37,294 nucleotides of DNA from Halomonas campaniensis (GTDB lineage: Bacteria > Pseudomonadota > Gammaproteobacteria > Pseudomonadales > Halomonadaceae), in assembly GCF_002211105.1 (NCBI RefSeq), contig NZ_JPUA01000013.1, forward strand, positions 21,650 through 58,943, read 5' to 3'. How positions within the stretch are numbered: the stretch's first letter is position 1; every line of letters begins with the position of its first letter. Shown piece by piece: positions 16,167 to 25,612 of this stretch. The translations under genes were made by a program, and so were the position numbers. A model generated the notes under the pieces. The model was not told where the DNA came from, ran no database searches, and saw only the letters and a list, made by a program, of their open reading frames with translations.

Positions 16167-18125
16167 ATGCTGAATAACAATAGTCAACACCGACCGCTTG
16201 ACCTGATTTGTCTTGGACGCGTGGCGGTCGATCTTTACGCCGAGCAGATTGGCAGTCGTTTAGAAGACGTGGCCAGCTTTGCCAAGTACCTAGGCGGGAG
16301 CTCGGGCAATATGGCTTACGGTACCGCTCGTCTCGGGTTGAAATCCGCCATGCTCTCGCGGGTCGGCGACGAGCAGATGGGCAACTTCGTGCGCGAAGAG
16401 CTGGAGCGGGTGGGGGTAGATACCACCGCACTACAAACCGACCCTGAGCGCCACACCGGCCTGGTTCTGCTGGCGTTAAAAGACCGTGAAAGCTTCCCGC
16501 TGCTATTTTACCGCCGCGACTGTGCTGATATGGCCATTGATGCCGACGCCATCGACCCTGAATTTATCGCTCGGGCCAAGGCCCTGGCGATTACCGGCAC
16601 ACATCTTTCTACCGATACTACCCGCCGGGCGTGCCGCAAGGCACTGGACGCTGCCGCCAATAATGGCGTGAAGCGGGTGCTGGATATCGACTACCGTCCC
16701 GTGCTGTGGGGGCTGACCAACCCTGGCGATGGCGAAACCCGCTTTATCGCGGATGAAACCGTCACCACCGACCTGCAACGCTGGCTGGCGGATTTTGATC
16801 TGATTGTAGGTACCGAAGAGGAGTTTCATATTGCCGGCGGCAGCACGGACACCTTAGCGGCCCTGCGCGCGGTGCGTGAAGTTAGCAAAGCTACCCTGGT
16901 ATGCAAGCTGGGCCCCATGGGCTGTGTGGTGTTCGAAGGCGCGATTCCTGACCGCATTGAAGACGGCATTTTAGTTAAGGGCGTGCAGGTCGAGGTGCTC
17001 AATGTACTGGGCGCCGGGGATGCCTTTATGAGTGGGCTGTTGCGTGGCTGGCTACGCAATGAACCCTGGCAAACCAGCGCCGGTTATGCCAATGCCTGCG
17101 GCGCGCTGGTGGTCTCCCGCCACGGCTGTGCCCCGGCCATGCCCACCGAAGATGAGTTATTCGATTACCTGGAACGCCGCGATGAGGTACCCCGTCCGGA
17201 TATCGATCAGCGCCTCAACCATTTACACCGCGTCACTACCCGAGTGCCCGTTCAGTGGCCCGAAGTATTGGGGTTGGCATTTGACCACCGCCGCCAGCTC
17301 ACCGATATGGCCCGCGAAGAGTATGCCGACAGCGCGCGGCTGCCAGCACTTAAAAAACTCCTGGTCACCGCCGCCGAAGAGGGTGCCAAACTGGGCGGTA
17401 TTTCCACGCCCGCGATTCTGGTAGACGACGTGCTGGGTCAAGACGCGCTCAATCAAGCCAGTGGAAAAGGCTGGTGGATTGGTCGACCGGTAGAGCTTCC
17501 TGGCTCACGTCCGCTGCGTTTCCAACATGGCGATGATTTAGGTGCCTGCCTGCGCAACTGGCCTAGAGAGCAGATCATTAAGTGTCTGGTGTTCTACCAC
17601 CCTGACGATGAAATCTCACTGCGCCTGGAGCAGGAGGAGCGTCTGCGTCAGCTCTACCAGGCGGCCTGTGCTTATGGGCTGGAGCTGCTGATTGAAGTCA
17701 TTCCGCCCGCCGATATGCCCAATGACGACACCACCTTGCCGCGCAGCCTGCAGCGGCTCTATAACCTGGGCATTAACCCAGACTGGTGGAAGCTACCTGC
17801 CATGTCAGACGCTGCCTGGCAGGCGGTGGGTGAAACCATTGAGCGGGAAGATACCTACTGCCGTGGGGTCGTACTGCTCGGGCTCGACGCCCCTATGGAC
17901 GATATGAAGCGCGGCTTTGAAGCAGCGGCCAATCATGCCTGCTGTAAAGGCTTCACCGTTGGCCGCACGCTATTTGCCAGCGCGAGTCGTGACTGGCTAG
18001 CCGGGCGTATCGACGACGCCAGCTTGGTAGATCGAGTCGCCCAGAACTATGCCGAACTGATAAAGGCGTGGCGGCAATTAAGGCAGGCGCAGCCGCAAAC
18101 GCAGGCCCACACGGAGGAGGCGTAA
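16167..18125 (+). CDS. iolC: Fused 5-dehydro-2-deoxygluconokinase and DUF2090 aldolase-like protein
   Basis: 652 residues, about twice the length of a plain IolC. The N-terminal PfkB kinase domain (about 1-325) has GGSSGNMAYGTARLG and the catalytic GAGDAFMSGLLRGW motif. It phosphorylates 2-deoxy-5-keto-D-gluconate. From about residue 345 a DUF2090 domain begins near VPVQWPEVLGLAFDHRRQL and continues to the end. Such domains are annotated as the 2-deoxy-5-keto-gluconate-6-phosphate aldolase, giving dihydroxyacetone phosphate and malonate semialdehyde. No separate iolJ aldolase is present in the locus, which supports that role. GGGGA precedes the ATG, and iolD begins 1 bp after the stop. Confidence 0.93.
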   Translation: MLNNNSQHRPLDLICLGRVAVDLYAEQIGSRLEDVASFAKYLGGSSGNMAYGTARLGLKSAMLSRVGDEQMGNFVREELERVGVDTTALQTDPERHTGLVLLALKDRESFPLLFYRRDCADMAIDADAIDPEFIARAKALAITGTHLSTDTTRRACRKALDAAANNGVKRVLDIDYRPVLWGLTNPGDGETRFIADETVTTDLQRWLADFDLIVGTEEEFHIAGGSTDTLAALRAVREVSKATLVCKLGPMGCVVFEGAIPDRIEDGILVKGVQVEVLNVLGAGDAFMSGLLRGWLRNEPWQTSAGYANACGALVVSRHGCAPAMPTEDELFDYLERRDEVPRPDIDQRLNHLHRVTTRVPVQWPEVLGLAFDHRRQLTDMAREEYADSARLPALKKLLVTAAEEGAKLGGISTPAILVDDVLGQDALNQASGKGWWIGRPVELPGSRPLRFQHGDDLGACLRNWPREQIIKCLVFYHPDDEISLRLEQEERLRQLYQAACAYGLELLIEVIPPADMPNDDTTLPRSLQRLYNLGINPDWWKLPAMSDAAWQAVGETIEREDTYCRGVVLLGLDAPMDDMKRGFEAAANHACCKGFTVGRTLFASASRDWLAGRIDDASLVDRVAQNYAELIKAWRQLRQAQPQTQAHTEEA

Positions 18126-18126
18126 G

Positions 18127-19974
18127 ATGAGTACCATTCGACTCACCATGGCCCAGGCGCTGGTCAAGTACCTCGCCGCACAACGTATAGAGATTGATGG
18201 TCAAGAAGTAGCACTGTTTGAAGGCGTGTTTGCGATTTTTGGTCATGGCAATGTGGCCGGAATGGGTGAAGCGCTCTACCACGTGCAAGACACACTGCCG
18301 ACCTTTCGCGCCCATAACGAACAGTCCATGGCCCACGCGGCGATTGCCTTTGCCAAAGCTAATGGCCGCCAGCGCTTAATGGCGGCGACCAGCTCGATTG
18401 GCCCAGGGGCGACTAATATGATCACCGCCGCGGCGCTCGCCCACGCCAACCGACTGCCGATCCTGCTGCTGCCGGGGGATACCTTTGCCACCCGAGAACC
18501 CGACCCAGTACTCCAACAGGTGGAGCACTTTGGCGACCCGACCATTAGCGTTAACGACTGTTTTCGCCCGGTGTCGCGCTACTTCGATCGCATTAACCGC
18601 CCCGAGCAGCTGCTGACCAGTCTGCCCCAGGCGATTGCCACCCTGCTTGACCCGGAGCATTGCGGCCCTGCGACCCTGGCGCTGCCCCAGGATGTGCAAA
18701 CCTTTGCCTACGATTACCCAGAGGCCTTTTTTGCCCCCAAGGTGCATCGCATTCGCCGCTCGCCGCCGGATGCTTACGAGCTTCGCCAAGCTATCGCCGC
18801 GCTACAGCAGGCCAAGCGCCCGCTGATTATCGCCGGTGGAGGCGTGCATTACGCCGCTGCCTGCGACGCCCTGGCCGAGTTTGCCAAAGCGCGCGGCATC
18901 CCGGTGGCTGAAACCCAGGCTGGAAAAGGCGCGTTGGCCGATAGCCACCCTTGCGCAGTGGGTGCCATTGGGGTGACCGGCAGCGCAGCGGCTAACCAAT
19001 TAGCGGAGCAGGCGGATGTCATTCTGGCGGTGGGTACGCGGTTGCAGGACTTTACCACCGGCTCCCGGGCGCTGTTTGAAGGCAGCGATAAAACGCTGAT
19101 TTCCCTCAACGTTGGCCGCTTCGACAGCCTGAAGCATCAAGCGCTGCCGCTAAGCTGTGACGCCTTGATCGGGCTGGGCCAACTCGACGCGGCCCTGGGC
19201 GAGTGGCGCGGCGGCGATGAATGGCGCGAACAAACCGGAACGCTCAAACGCGAATGGGCCAAAATAGTACACAACGTGACCGCCGATCAAGGGCTGGCGC
19301 TGCCCACTGATGCCCAGGTGATCGGCGCCGTCAATCGCCAGGCAGGTAACGATACCACCGTGGTATGCGCCGCCGGTGGCTTGCCCGGCGAGCTGCATAA
19401 ACTCTGGCAATGCTCGGGCCCCGGCAGCTACCACGTGGAGTATGGCTTCTCCTGCATGGGCTATGAAATAGCAGGCGGGCTGGGCGTCAAGATGGCCAAG
19501 CCTGACAACGAGGTAGTGGTGATGGTCGGCGACGGCAGCTACCTGATGCATAACTCAGAGCTGGCGACCTCGGTGATGCTGGGACACAAGCTGATTGTGG
19601 TCGTGTTGGATAACCGCGGCTATGGCTGTATCAACCGCCTGCAGCAGGCCACCGGCGGGGCGGGGTTCAACAACCTGCTGGAAGATTGCCGCGCTGTCGA
19701 GTCGGGCGCTCCCAAAACCGATTTTGCCGCCCACGCCAAATCCCTGGGCTGTGAGTCTGAATCAGTGAGCGGCATTGCGGGGCTGGAGCAGGCGCTGGTG
19801 CGCGCTCGCAGCGCCACCTCGACCTATGTGATTGCACTTGATACCGATCCGCTGCCCAGTACCCAAGAAGGCGGCGCCTGGTGGGAAGTGGCCGTGCCCG
19901 AGGTTTCCGAGCGAGAAGCGGTCAATAAAGCCTATCAAGGGTACCGCGAAGCCAAGCAGCGCCAGGCTCGCTAA
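18127..19974 (+). CDS. iolD: 3D-(3,5/4)-trihydroxycyclohexane-1,2-dione hydrolase
   Basis: 615 residues of the thiamine-diphosphate enzyme family. IolD opens the ring of the diketone to give 5-deoxy-D-glucuronate. The N-terminal PYR domain has the catalytic Glu in AHNEQSMAHAAIAFAKA. The middle domain includes RPLIIAGGGVHYA. The C-terminal PP domain has the cofactor motif GDGSYLMHNSELATSVMLGHKL followed by LDNRGYG. The ribosome binding site GGAGG lies inside the end of iolC, so translation is probably coupled. The length and motifs match IolD rather than acetolactate synthase. Confidence 0.95.
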   Translation: MSTIRLTMAQALVKYLAAQRIEIDGQEVALFEGVFAIFGHGNVAGMGEALYHVQDTLPTFRAHNEQSMAHAAIAFAKANGRQRLMAATSSIGPGATNMITAAALAHANRLPILLLPGDTFATREPDPVLQQVEHFGDPTISVNDCFRPVSRYFDRINRPEQLLTSLPQAIATLLDPEHCGPATLALPQDVQTFAYDYPEAFFAPKVHRIRRSPPDAYELRQAIAALQQAKRPLIIAGGGVHYAAACDALAEFAKARGIPVAETQAGKGALADSHPCAVGAIGVTGSAAANQLAEQADVILAVGTRLQDFTTGSRALFEGSDKTLISLNVGRFDSLKHQALPLSCDALIGLGQLDAALGEWRGGDEWREQTGTLKREWAKIVHNVTADQGLALPTDAQVIGAVNRQAGNDTTVVCAAGGLPGELHKLWQCSGPGSYHVEYGFSCMGYEIAGGLGVKMAKPDNEVVVMVGDGSYLMHNSELATSVMLGHKLIVVVLDNRGYGCINRLQQATGGAGFNNLLEDCRAVESGAPKTDFAAHAKSLGCESESVSGIAGLEQALVRARSATSTYVIALDTDPLPSTQEGGAWWEVAVPEVSEREAVNKAYQGYREAKQRQAR

Positions 19975-20012
19975 CCACCTTCTTTAACAAACATAATCAT
20001 AAGGAATACGCT

Positions 20013-20915
20013 ATGCCAACGGTTACTTTAGGCATCAACCCGCTCACCTGGACGAACGACGACTTGCCCAGCCTGGGCGGCGCAACACCGCTGGAAACCT
20101 GTTTGAAAGAGGGCCGCGAAGCGGGGTTTAGCGGCTTTGAATTAGGTAACAAGTTTCCCCGCACGCCTGACGCTTTGAGCCAGGTACTTAGCGCCCACGA
20201 CTTGGCGCTTGTGTCGGGCTGGTACTCCGCACGCTTGCTGGAGCGCACGCCTGAAGAGGAGATTGAAGCCATTCAGGATCACATGAACCTGCTCAAAGAG
20301 TGCGGCGCCAAGGTGATGGTGCTGTGCGAAGTCACCCATTGTGTACACGGCGATCAGGAGCGCCCGCTCTCCCAGCGTCCGCATCTATCCGAGCAAGAGT
20401 GGCAGCGCCTGCTAAGTGGTCTAGAGGTGGTGGGCAACTACCTAAAATCCCAGGGCATTCAGTTGGTATATCACCACCACCTGGGCACGGTGATCGAAAG
20501 CCAGACCGACGTTGAGCGCTTAATGGACAACACCGGCGAAGGCGTGGGGCTGCTGCTTGATTTTGGTCATTTGCGCGGTGCGGGCGGCGACCCGCTCGCC
20601 ATCGCCAAACGCTACAGCCAGCGTATCCATCATGTGCACTGCAAAGACCTGCGCTTCCCAGTGCTGGATGCGGTACGCAATCGCGACAAAAGCTTTTTAA
20701 ACGGCGTGTTAGACGGCCTATTTACGGTGCCGGGGGATGGCAATGTGGATTTCCTGCCCGCCTTAACCCACCTGTGCGAACAGGGCTACCAGGGTTGGTT
20801 AGTGGTTGAAGCCGAACAAGACCCGGAAGTCGCCCATCCGCTGACTTACGCCCGCCTGGGTTATCGCAACTTACGCCAACTTGCCGAGCAGGCAGGTTTT
20901 GATGTTGCTAGCTAA
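20013..20915 (+). CDS. iolE: myo-Inosose-2 dehydratase
   Basis: 300 residues, TIM-barrel fold. IolE dehydrates 2-keto-myo-inositol to the trihydroxycyclohexane dione. Characteristic stretches are GINPLTWTNDDLPSLGG at the start, GFELGNKFPR, VYHHHLGTVIESQTDVERLM and LLLDFGHLRGAGGDP, then HVHCKDLR and VPGDGNVDF, which together supply the metal-ligand Glu, Asp and His residues. AAGGA lies 8 bases upstream of the ATG. It sits between iolD and mmsA in the rightward operon. Confidence is high on length, motifs and context. Confidence 0.95.
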   Translation: MPTVTLGINPLTWTNDDLPSLGGATPLETCLKEGREAGFSGFELGNKFPRTPDALSQVLSAHDLALVSGWYSARLLERTPEEEIEAIQDHMNLLKECGAKVMVLCEVTHCVHGDQERPLSQRPHLSEQEWQRLLSGLEVVGNYLKSQGIQLVYHHHLGTVIESQTDVERLMDNTGEGVGLLLDFGHLRGAGGDPLAIAKRYSQRIHHVHCKDLRFPVLDAVRNRDKSFLNGVLDGLFTVPGDGNVDFLPALTHLCEQGYQGWLVVEAEQDPEVAHPLTYARLGYRNLRQLAEQAGFDVAS

Positions 20916-20950
20916 ACAGCACCAGCGCCGCCTTTTAATCAGGAGTTTGT

Positions 20951-22453
20951 ATGAAGACGCTATCCCACTATCTTAATGGCCAGCTCTCCGCCGTTCAGAG
21001 TCAGCGCACTTCGCCGGTTTATAATCCGGCCACCGGTGAGCAGAGCGCCCAGGTGGCGTTGGCCACCGCCGATGAAACCCGCGAAGCGGTGCGTATCGCC
21101 GATGAGGCCTTTGCCGCCTGGTCTAAAACTTCGCCGCTAAAGCGCGCGCGTATTTTGTTTAAATTTAAAGCGCTGGTCGAGGAGCACACTGATGAGCTGG
21201 CGCGCCTCATCTCCAGCGAACACGGTAAGGTGTTTTCTGACGCCAAAGGCGAAGTGACCCGGGGCCTGGAAGTGGTCGAGTTTGCCTGCGGCATTCCCCA
21301 CCTGCAGAAGGGTGAGCACTCCATGAACGTTGGTAGCGGCGTGGATAGTTACTCGATGATGCAGCCGCTGGGCGTGTGCGCCGGTATCTCGCCGTTCAAC
21401 TTCCCCGCCATGGTGCCCATGTGGATGTTCCCCATCGCCTTGGCCTGCGGCAACACCTTTGTCATGAAACCTTCGGAAAAAGATCCCTCTACGCCGTTGC
21501 GCTTAGCCGAGCTGCTTAAAGAAGCGGGCCTGCCGGATGGTGTCTTTAATGTCGTCAATGGTGATAAAGAAGCGGTGGATGTACTGCTTACTGATGAGCG
21601 TGTTCAAGCGGTTAGCTTTGTGGGCTCTACCCCAATTGCCGAGTACATCTACGCTACCGCATCAGCCCATGGCAAGCGTGTTCAGGCCCTGGGCGGCGCC
21701 AAAAACCATATGGTGATCATGCCCGATGCGGATCTCGACCAAGCCGTAGGTGCCCTGATGGGCGCGGCCTATGGCTCTGCAGGCGAGCGCTGCATGGCAA
21801 TTTCGGTGGCCGTACCCGTGGGTGAAGAGACCGCCAACCGCCTGCGTGAAAAACTGGTGGCTGAACTGGATAAGCTGACGGTCGGGCCTGGCCTAGTCGA
21901 TGGCCCAGACAACGATATGGGGCCGTTGATCACCCGCGAGCACCGCGAAAAAGTGGCGGGTTATATCCAAACCGGCGTGGATGAAGGCGCCGAACTAGTG
22001 GTTGACGGTCGCCAGACCACGATTGATGGCGCAGGCGATGGCTACTTTATCGGCGGTAGCCTGTTTGACCATGTGACGCCCAGCATGCGTATTCACTCCG
22101 AGGAGATCTTTGGCCCGGTGCTGGCCATTGCTCGCGTGGCCAGCTTCGACGAAGCGGTCAGCATGATCAATGCCCACGAGTACGGCAACGGCACGGCGAT
22201 CTTTACCCGGGATGGCGATGCGGCGCGTCAGTACTGCGAGCAGATCCAGGTCGGCATGGTTGGCGTTAACGTACCAATCCCGGTGCCTATGGCGTTCCAC
22301 AGCTTCGGCGGCTGGAAGCGCTCGCTGTTTGGCCCGCTGCATATGCACGGCCCCGACGGTGTACGTTTCTACACCCGCATGAAAACCATCACCCAGCGCT
22401 GGCCCAGCGGCATTCGTGAAGAGACCAACCACTTCACCATGCCGACCATGTAA
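20951..22453 (+). CDS. mmsA: CoA-acylating methylmalonate-semialdehyde dehydrogenase
   Basis: 500 residues (also called IolA). It converts malonate semialdehyde to acetyl-CoA and CO2 with NAD+ and CoA, the last step of the inositol pathway, and can act on methylmalonate semialdehyde. Visible features are GISPFNFPAMVPMWMFPIA, KPSEKDPSTPLRLAELL in the cofactor region, FVGSTPIAEYIY, and the catalytic Cys281 in GSAGERCMAISVAV. The C-terminal ending SFGGWKRSLFG and GVRFYTRMKTITQRW is typical of the MMSDH subfamily. AGGAG precedes the ATG. The gap to iolE is 35 bp. Confidence 0.95.
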   Translation: MKTLSHYLNGQLSAVQSQRTSPVYNPATGEQSAQVALATADETREAVRIADEAFAAWSKTSPLKRARILFKFKALVEEHTDELARLISSEHGKVFSDAKGEVTRGLEVVEFACGIPHLQKGEHSMNVGSGVDSYSMMQPLGVCAGISPFNFPAMVPMWMFPIALACGNTFVMKPSEKDPSTPLRLAELLKEAGLPDGVFNVVNGDKEAVDVLLTDERVQAVSFVGSTPIAEYIYATASAHGKRVQALGGAKNHMVIMPDADLDQAVGALMGAAYGSAGERCMAISVAVPVGEETANRLREKLVAELDKLTVGPGLVDGPDNDMGPLITREHREKVAGYIQTGVDEGAELVVDGRQTTIDGAGDGYFIGGSLFDHVTPSMRIHSEEIFGPVLAIARVASFDEAVSMINAHEYGNGTAIFTRDGDAARQYCEQIQVGMVGVNVPIPVPMAFHSFGGWKRSLFGPLHMHGPDGVRFYTRMKTITQRWPSGIREETNHFTMPTM

Positions 22454-22528
22454 ACAGGCTACGGGGCACGACACCATTCAACGCCGGGCCCAGCCCAGCG
22501 TTACTGTTTTAAAACAGGGATAATCACA

Positions 22529-23650
22529 ATGAAAACCCTCAAAATTGGCCTCATCGGCACCGGTTTTATGGGCAAAGCCCACGCCATTGCCTTTAATGCG
22601 GCGCCCAGCGTTTTTGAACTGCCCGCTAAGCCCGTTTGCGAACTGCTGGCGGATGTCGACCTCGCTACTGCAGAGAGCCGGGCGCGGGCCTGGGGATTTG
22701 CCCGCGCCACCGACGATTGGCGCGCTTTGGTAGAAGATAGTGAGGTGGACGTGGTGGATATCTGCGCGCCCAACTTCCTGCATAAAGAGATGGCGCTGGC
22801 TGCCATTGCCGCTGGCAAGCATGTTTACGCCGAAAAGCCGCTGGCGCTAAGTAGCGCCGATGCCGACGAGATGGTCGCCGCGGCTGAGAAGGCGGGCGTC
22901 AAAACCCTGGTGGGCTTTAACTATATTCGCAATTCCGCCACCCAACTGGCCCGCCAGATTGTTGCCAGCGGTGAAATTGGTGAGCTGATTCATTTTCGTG
23001 GGCGGCACAACGAGGATTACCTGCTCGACCCGGAAAAGCCTCACGATTGGCATACACAGCGGGCAACGGCAGGTGCCGGTGCGCTGGGCGATGTGGGCTC
23101 GCATATTCTCAATATGGCCGAGTTTTTAACCGGGCAGCGCATTGCCGAGGTATGCGGTCAGCTACAAACCGCCATCCCCACTCGGCTCAAGGCCGACGGC
23201 AGCGGTATGGCGGCGGTAGAGAACGATGATCAAGCCCAGGCCATGTTGCGGTTTGACCAAGGGTTAATCGGAAATATCGAAACCTCCCGGGTGGCGGCTG
23301 GCCGCAAAATGGGCCTGGCCTACACGCTAACGGGCACCAAAGGCGCCATTGTGTTTGATCAGGAGCGCATGAGCGAGCTGCAGCTATATCGCCACGGCGA
23401 TGCCCCTGGGAGACGTGGTTTCACCACCTTGTTCGCTGGCCCTGAGCACCCTGATTATGCTTCATTTAGCCCTGCCCCAGGACATGGCTTGGGCTATAAC
23501 GATCAGAAAATTATCGAGGTTAGGGATCTTGTCGAAGGCATCATCAACCACCGCCCTCTCTATCCCGATTTTCGAGAAGCGGCCCGGGTCAATCGACTGA
23601 TCGATGCCATCGAAAGGTCAGATCAGTCGGGACAGTGGGTGATAGTATAG
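22529..23650 (+). CDS. Gfo/Idh/MocA family oxidoreductase, second dehydrogenase of the inositol locus
   Basis: 373 residues with the Rossmann motif GTGFMGKAHA, the AEKPLALS motif and GALGDVGSHILN carrying the Asp and His pair of the catalytic centre. It is longer than IolG and differs clearly from it, so it is not a simple duplicate. As last gene of the rightward operon it may oxidise another inositol isomer such as scyllo- or chiro-inositol, or a related sugar, feeding the same pathway. That role is inferred from context only. AGGGA lies before the ATG. A strong hairpin follows the stop codon. Confidence 0.87.
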   Translation: MKTLKIGLIGTGFMGKAHAIAFNAAPSVFELPAKPVCELLADVDLATAESRARAWGFARATDDWRALVEDSEVDVVDICAPNFLHKEMALAAIAAGKHVYAEKPLALSSADADEMVAAAEKAGVKTLVGFNYIRNSATQLARQIVASGEIGELIHFRGRHNEDYLLDPEKPHDWHTQRATAGAGALGDVGSHILNMAEFLTGQRIAEVCGQLQTAIPTRLKADGSGMAAVENDDQAQAMLRFDQGLIGNIETSRVAAGRKMGLAYTLTGTKGAIVFDQERMSELQLYRHGDAPGRRGFTTLFAGPEHPDYASFSPAPGHGLGYNDQKIIEVRDLVEGIINHRPLYPDFREAARVNRLIDAIERSDQSGQWVIV

Positions 23651-23668
23651 CCGTTGCTACTGCACTAA

Positions 23669-23700
23669 GCGCTTGGGTCTTTCTATAAAGGCCCAAGCGC
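23669..23700. terminator. Bidirectional terminator-like hairpin between the iol operon and mgtE
   Basis: GCGCTTGGG (23669-23677) and CCCAAGCGC (23692-23700) form a perfect 9-bp stem. CTTT (23679-23682) and AAAG (23687-23690) can pair inside it. It lies 18 bp after the rightward operon and 18 bp before the mgtE stop of the convergent gene, so it probably serves both. It lacks a clear T tract on either side. Confidence 0.65.
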
Positions 23701-23717
23701 CTGTTGGGCAGAAAAAG

Positions 23718-25073
23718 TCACAGAATAATCAGCGTCGCGAGCCCAAGGAATGATAAAAAGCCGACCACATCGGTCACGGTGGTTAAAATCACCGCGCCGG
23801 ATAACGCAGGGTCGATCTGGAGCTTTTTCAACACCATGGGGATGAGCACGCCGGATAAGTTGGCGAGACTCATATTGATAAAGATAGCCAGGGTGATCAC
23901 CAGCGTGATCATGGGGTCGCCGAACCAGAGATGGGCAATCAAGCCGACCACTAATGCCCAAACCAAACCGTTACTCATACCCACCCACATCTCTTTGTTA
24001 TACAGCCAGCGGACGTTGTTGCCCGCCAGTTGGCCCAGCGCCAGGCCGCGTATAACCACGGTGAGGGTTTGGCTGCCCGCAATACCCCCCATGCTCGCCA
24101 CCACCGGCATCAAAATAGCCAGCGCCACGATTTGATCTAAGGCCGCTTCAAATTGCCCGATAACGAAGGCGGCTAAAAAAGCCGTTAACAAATTAATACC
24201 CAGCCAAATGCCGCGACTTTTCGCACTGCGTAAAACGGGCGTGAAGACTTCCTCTTCGTTACTGACGCCGGACATATGCTTTAACGTCATATCAGCGTCT
24301 TCTTGAGTGATCTCTAAGACGTCGGCGGCGTTTAGCTGGCCTACCAATAACCCATCGCTGTCGCACACGGGCACAAAGTGCAGCTCTTTAGAGCGCAGTA
24401 AAGCGGCGGCATCACTGACTTTCATTTGATCATTTAGGGTAAAAAAGTCATCCATATAATCATCAACCACGGCATCCTGCGGCTGTTTGATTAAATCAAT
24501 CAGGGTTAAGGTGCCGAGTAAGCGTTTATCCTTATCCGTAATCATGATCTGCTGCGACTCATCGTCGAGAAGATGGTGGATACGGATATAGCGCTGCACG
24601 GCCTCTAACGACACGCCCTGTTTTACATTGACCGTCTCAGGATCCATGTAGCGGCCAACCACGTCATCTTCATAGGCGTGAAGATTCTCAACCTGGGCGC
24701 GAATCTCTTGGTCTAGGCTGGCGTAAACGCTGGTTTTTATGGCTTCATCGGCAACATCTAAAACTTCAGCAACTTCTTGAGCATCCAAGCCTTTAACAAT
24801 TTGCTCTACGTCGCTGGCCGATAAGTCTTCGATGTAGTCAGCGCGGATGTCTTCGTCAACTTCGGCGAGAACCTCGCCGATTAAATCGTCGGGAACATAC
24901 TCCCAAAGAAAATCTCGCGTTTTGGCCGGGAAGGACTCCAGCGTTCGCGCAATGTCTAAAATATCGAGTTCAGAGAAATACGCTTGTAGTGCCGCTGTGT
25001 CTTGGTCATCTAGCAGGTTTTGAAGGTAGAGTAGCTGCTCTTCGGAATTGGTGTATTTTTCATCATCGCGCAT
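23718..25073 (-). CDS. mgtE: Magnesium transporter MgtE
   Basis: 451 residues, standard MgtE length. The acidic N-domain covers about residues 10-135 (DLIGEVLAEVDEDIRADYIEDL), a pair of CBS domains about 140-260 (GRYMDPETVNVKQGVSLEAVQRYI), and five membrane helices from about 285. The transmembrane part has MPVVASMGGIAGSQTLTVVIRGLALGQL and an Asp-containing last helix, TTVTDVVGFLSFLGLA, matching the Mg2+ pore of the family. The N-domain and CBS domains gate the channel by binding intracellular Mg2+. The gene stands alone on the minus strand. Confidence 0.95.
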   Translation of the reverse strand: MRDDEKYTNSEEQLLYLQNLLDDQDTAALQAYFSELDILDIARTLESFPAKTRDFLWEYVPDDLIGEVLAEVDEDIRADYIEDLSASDVEQIVKGLDAQEVAEVLDVADEAIKTSVYASLDQEIRAQVENLHAYEDDVVGRYMDPETVNVKQGVSLEAVQRYIRIHHLLDDESQQIMITDKDKRLLGTLTLIDLIKQPQDAVVDDYMDDFFTLNDQMKVSDAAALLRSKELHFVPVCDSDGLLVGQLNAADVLEITQEDADMTLKHMSGVSNEEEVFTPVLRSAKSRGIWLGINLLTAFLAAFVIGQFEAALDQIVALAILMPVVASMGGIAGSQTLTVVIRGLALGQLAGNNVRWLYNKEMWVGMSNGLVWALVVGLIAHLWFGDPMITLVITLAIFINMSLANLSGVLIPMVLKKLQIDPALSGAVILTTVTDVVGFLSFLGLATLIIL

Positions 25074-25141
25074 AGAGTCCGTCCTTGTTGGAAGCTAAGT
25101 GTTAAAGAAGTGCAAACTCCTGGCGGCTCGCTTTATGAATG

Positions 25142-25483
25142 TTATAGACAGGTATGGTTGAACGCCACGCGAACACCATAGGCCATGCGCTGCTGGGCAG
25201 AAACGGGCGCTACGTCGGTGCCAATCATTTCATCGGTAGCGTCGGCCCAGGTCAGCGTGCCGTGGGTGAACCCCAGCGGCGCCAGCGCGCGACCAATCCA
25301 CTGCGTACCGGTAAAGCGTTGCGCTTCACCATTCTGGTCGGTGAGTAAACTGACGGCGTTATCCTGATGCAGGCGAACGATGTACCAGCCCATATCGAGT
25401 CCGTGTACTTCTACATCGGGCAGCGGTGCGGAACATTGCGCCAGTTCTTCAAGGGTGAGGTGAGCGGGCAGCGTTGAAGACAT
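25142..25483 (-). CDS. Small protein of unknown function, DUF6482-like
   Basis: 113 residues without signal peptide or membrane segment. The middle part, VEVHGLDMGWYIVRLHQDNAVSLLTDQNGEAQRF, and the ending with TDEMIG recall the small proteins grouped as DUF6482 in Pseudomonas and Halomonas, but I identify the family only tentatively. GAGGA lies before the ATG. The upstream and downstream genes (acdS and mgtE) are on the same strand, but the gaps (129 and 68 bp) do not require an operon. No function is proposed. Confidence 0.7.
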   Translation of the reverse strand: MSSTLPAHLTLEELAQCSAPLPDVEVHGLDMGWYIVRLHQDNAVSLLTDQNGEAQRFTGTQWIGRALAPLGFTHGTLTWADATDEMIGTDVAPVSAQQRMAYGVRVAFNHTCL

Positions 25484-25550
25484 GGCGTATCCTCATGAGT
25501 GAGCATCTTATACGCCAAGACTAAAGGGTGTGCTTTATTTGTACAGCAGT

Positions 25551-25592
25551 AACCGTCTGATCGACGTTATTTAGACGCTAGATCAGACGGTT
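25551..25592. repeat. Perfect 12-bp inverted repeat downstream of acdS
   Basis: AACCGTCTGATC (25551-25562) and GATCAGACGGTT (25581-25592) are exact reverse complements with an 18-base loop. It lies 21 bp after the acdS stop. It could terminate or stabilise the acdS mRNA, although no T tract follows on the minus strand, or be a single copy of a dispersed repeat. Confidence 0.6.
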
Positions 25593-25612
25593 CGGGGCAG
25601 GTGTTTTACTTA

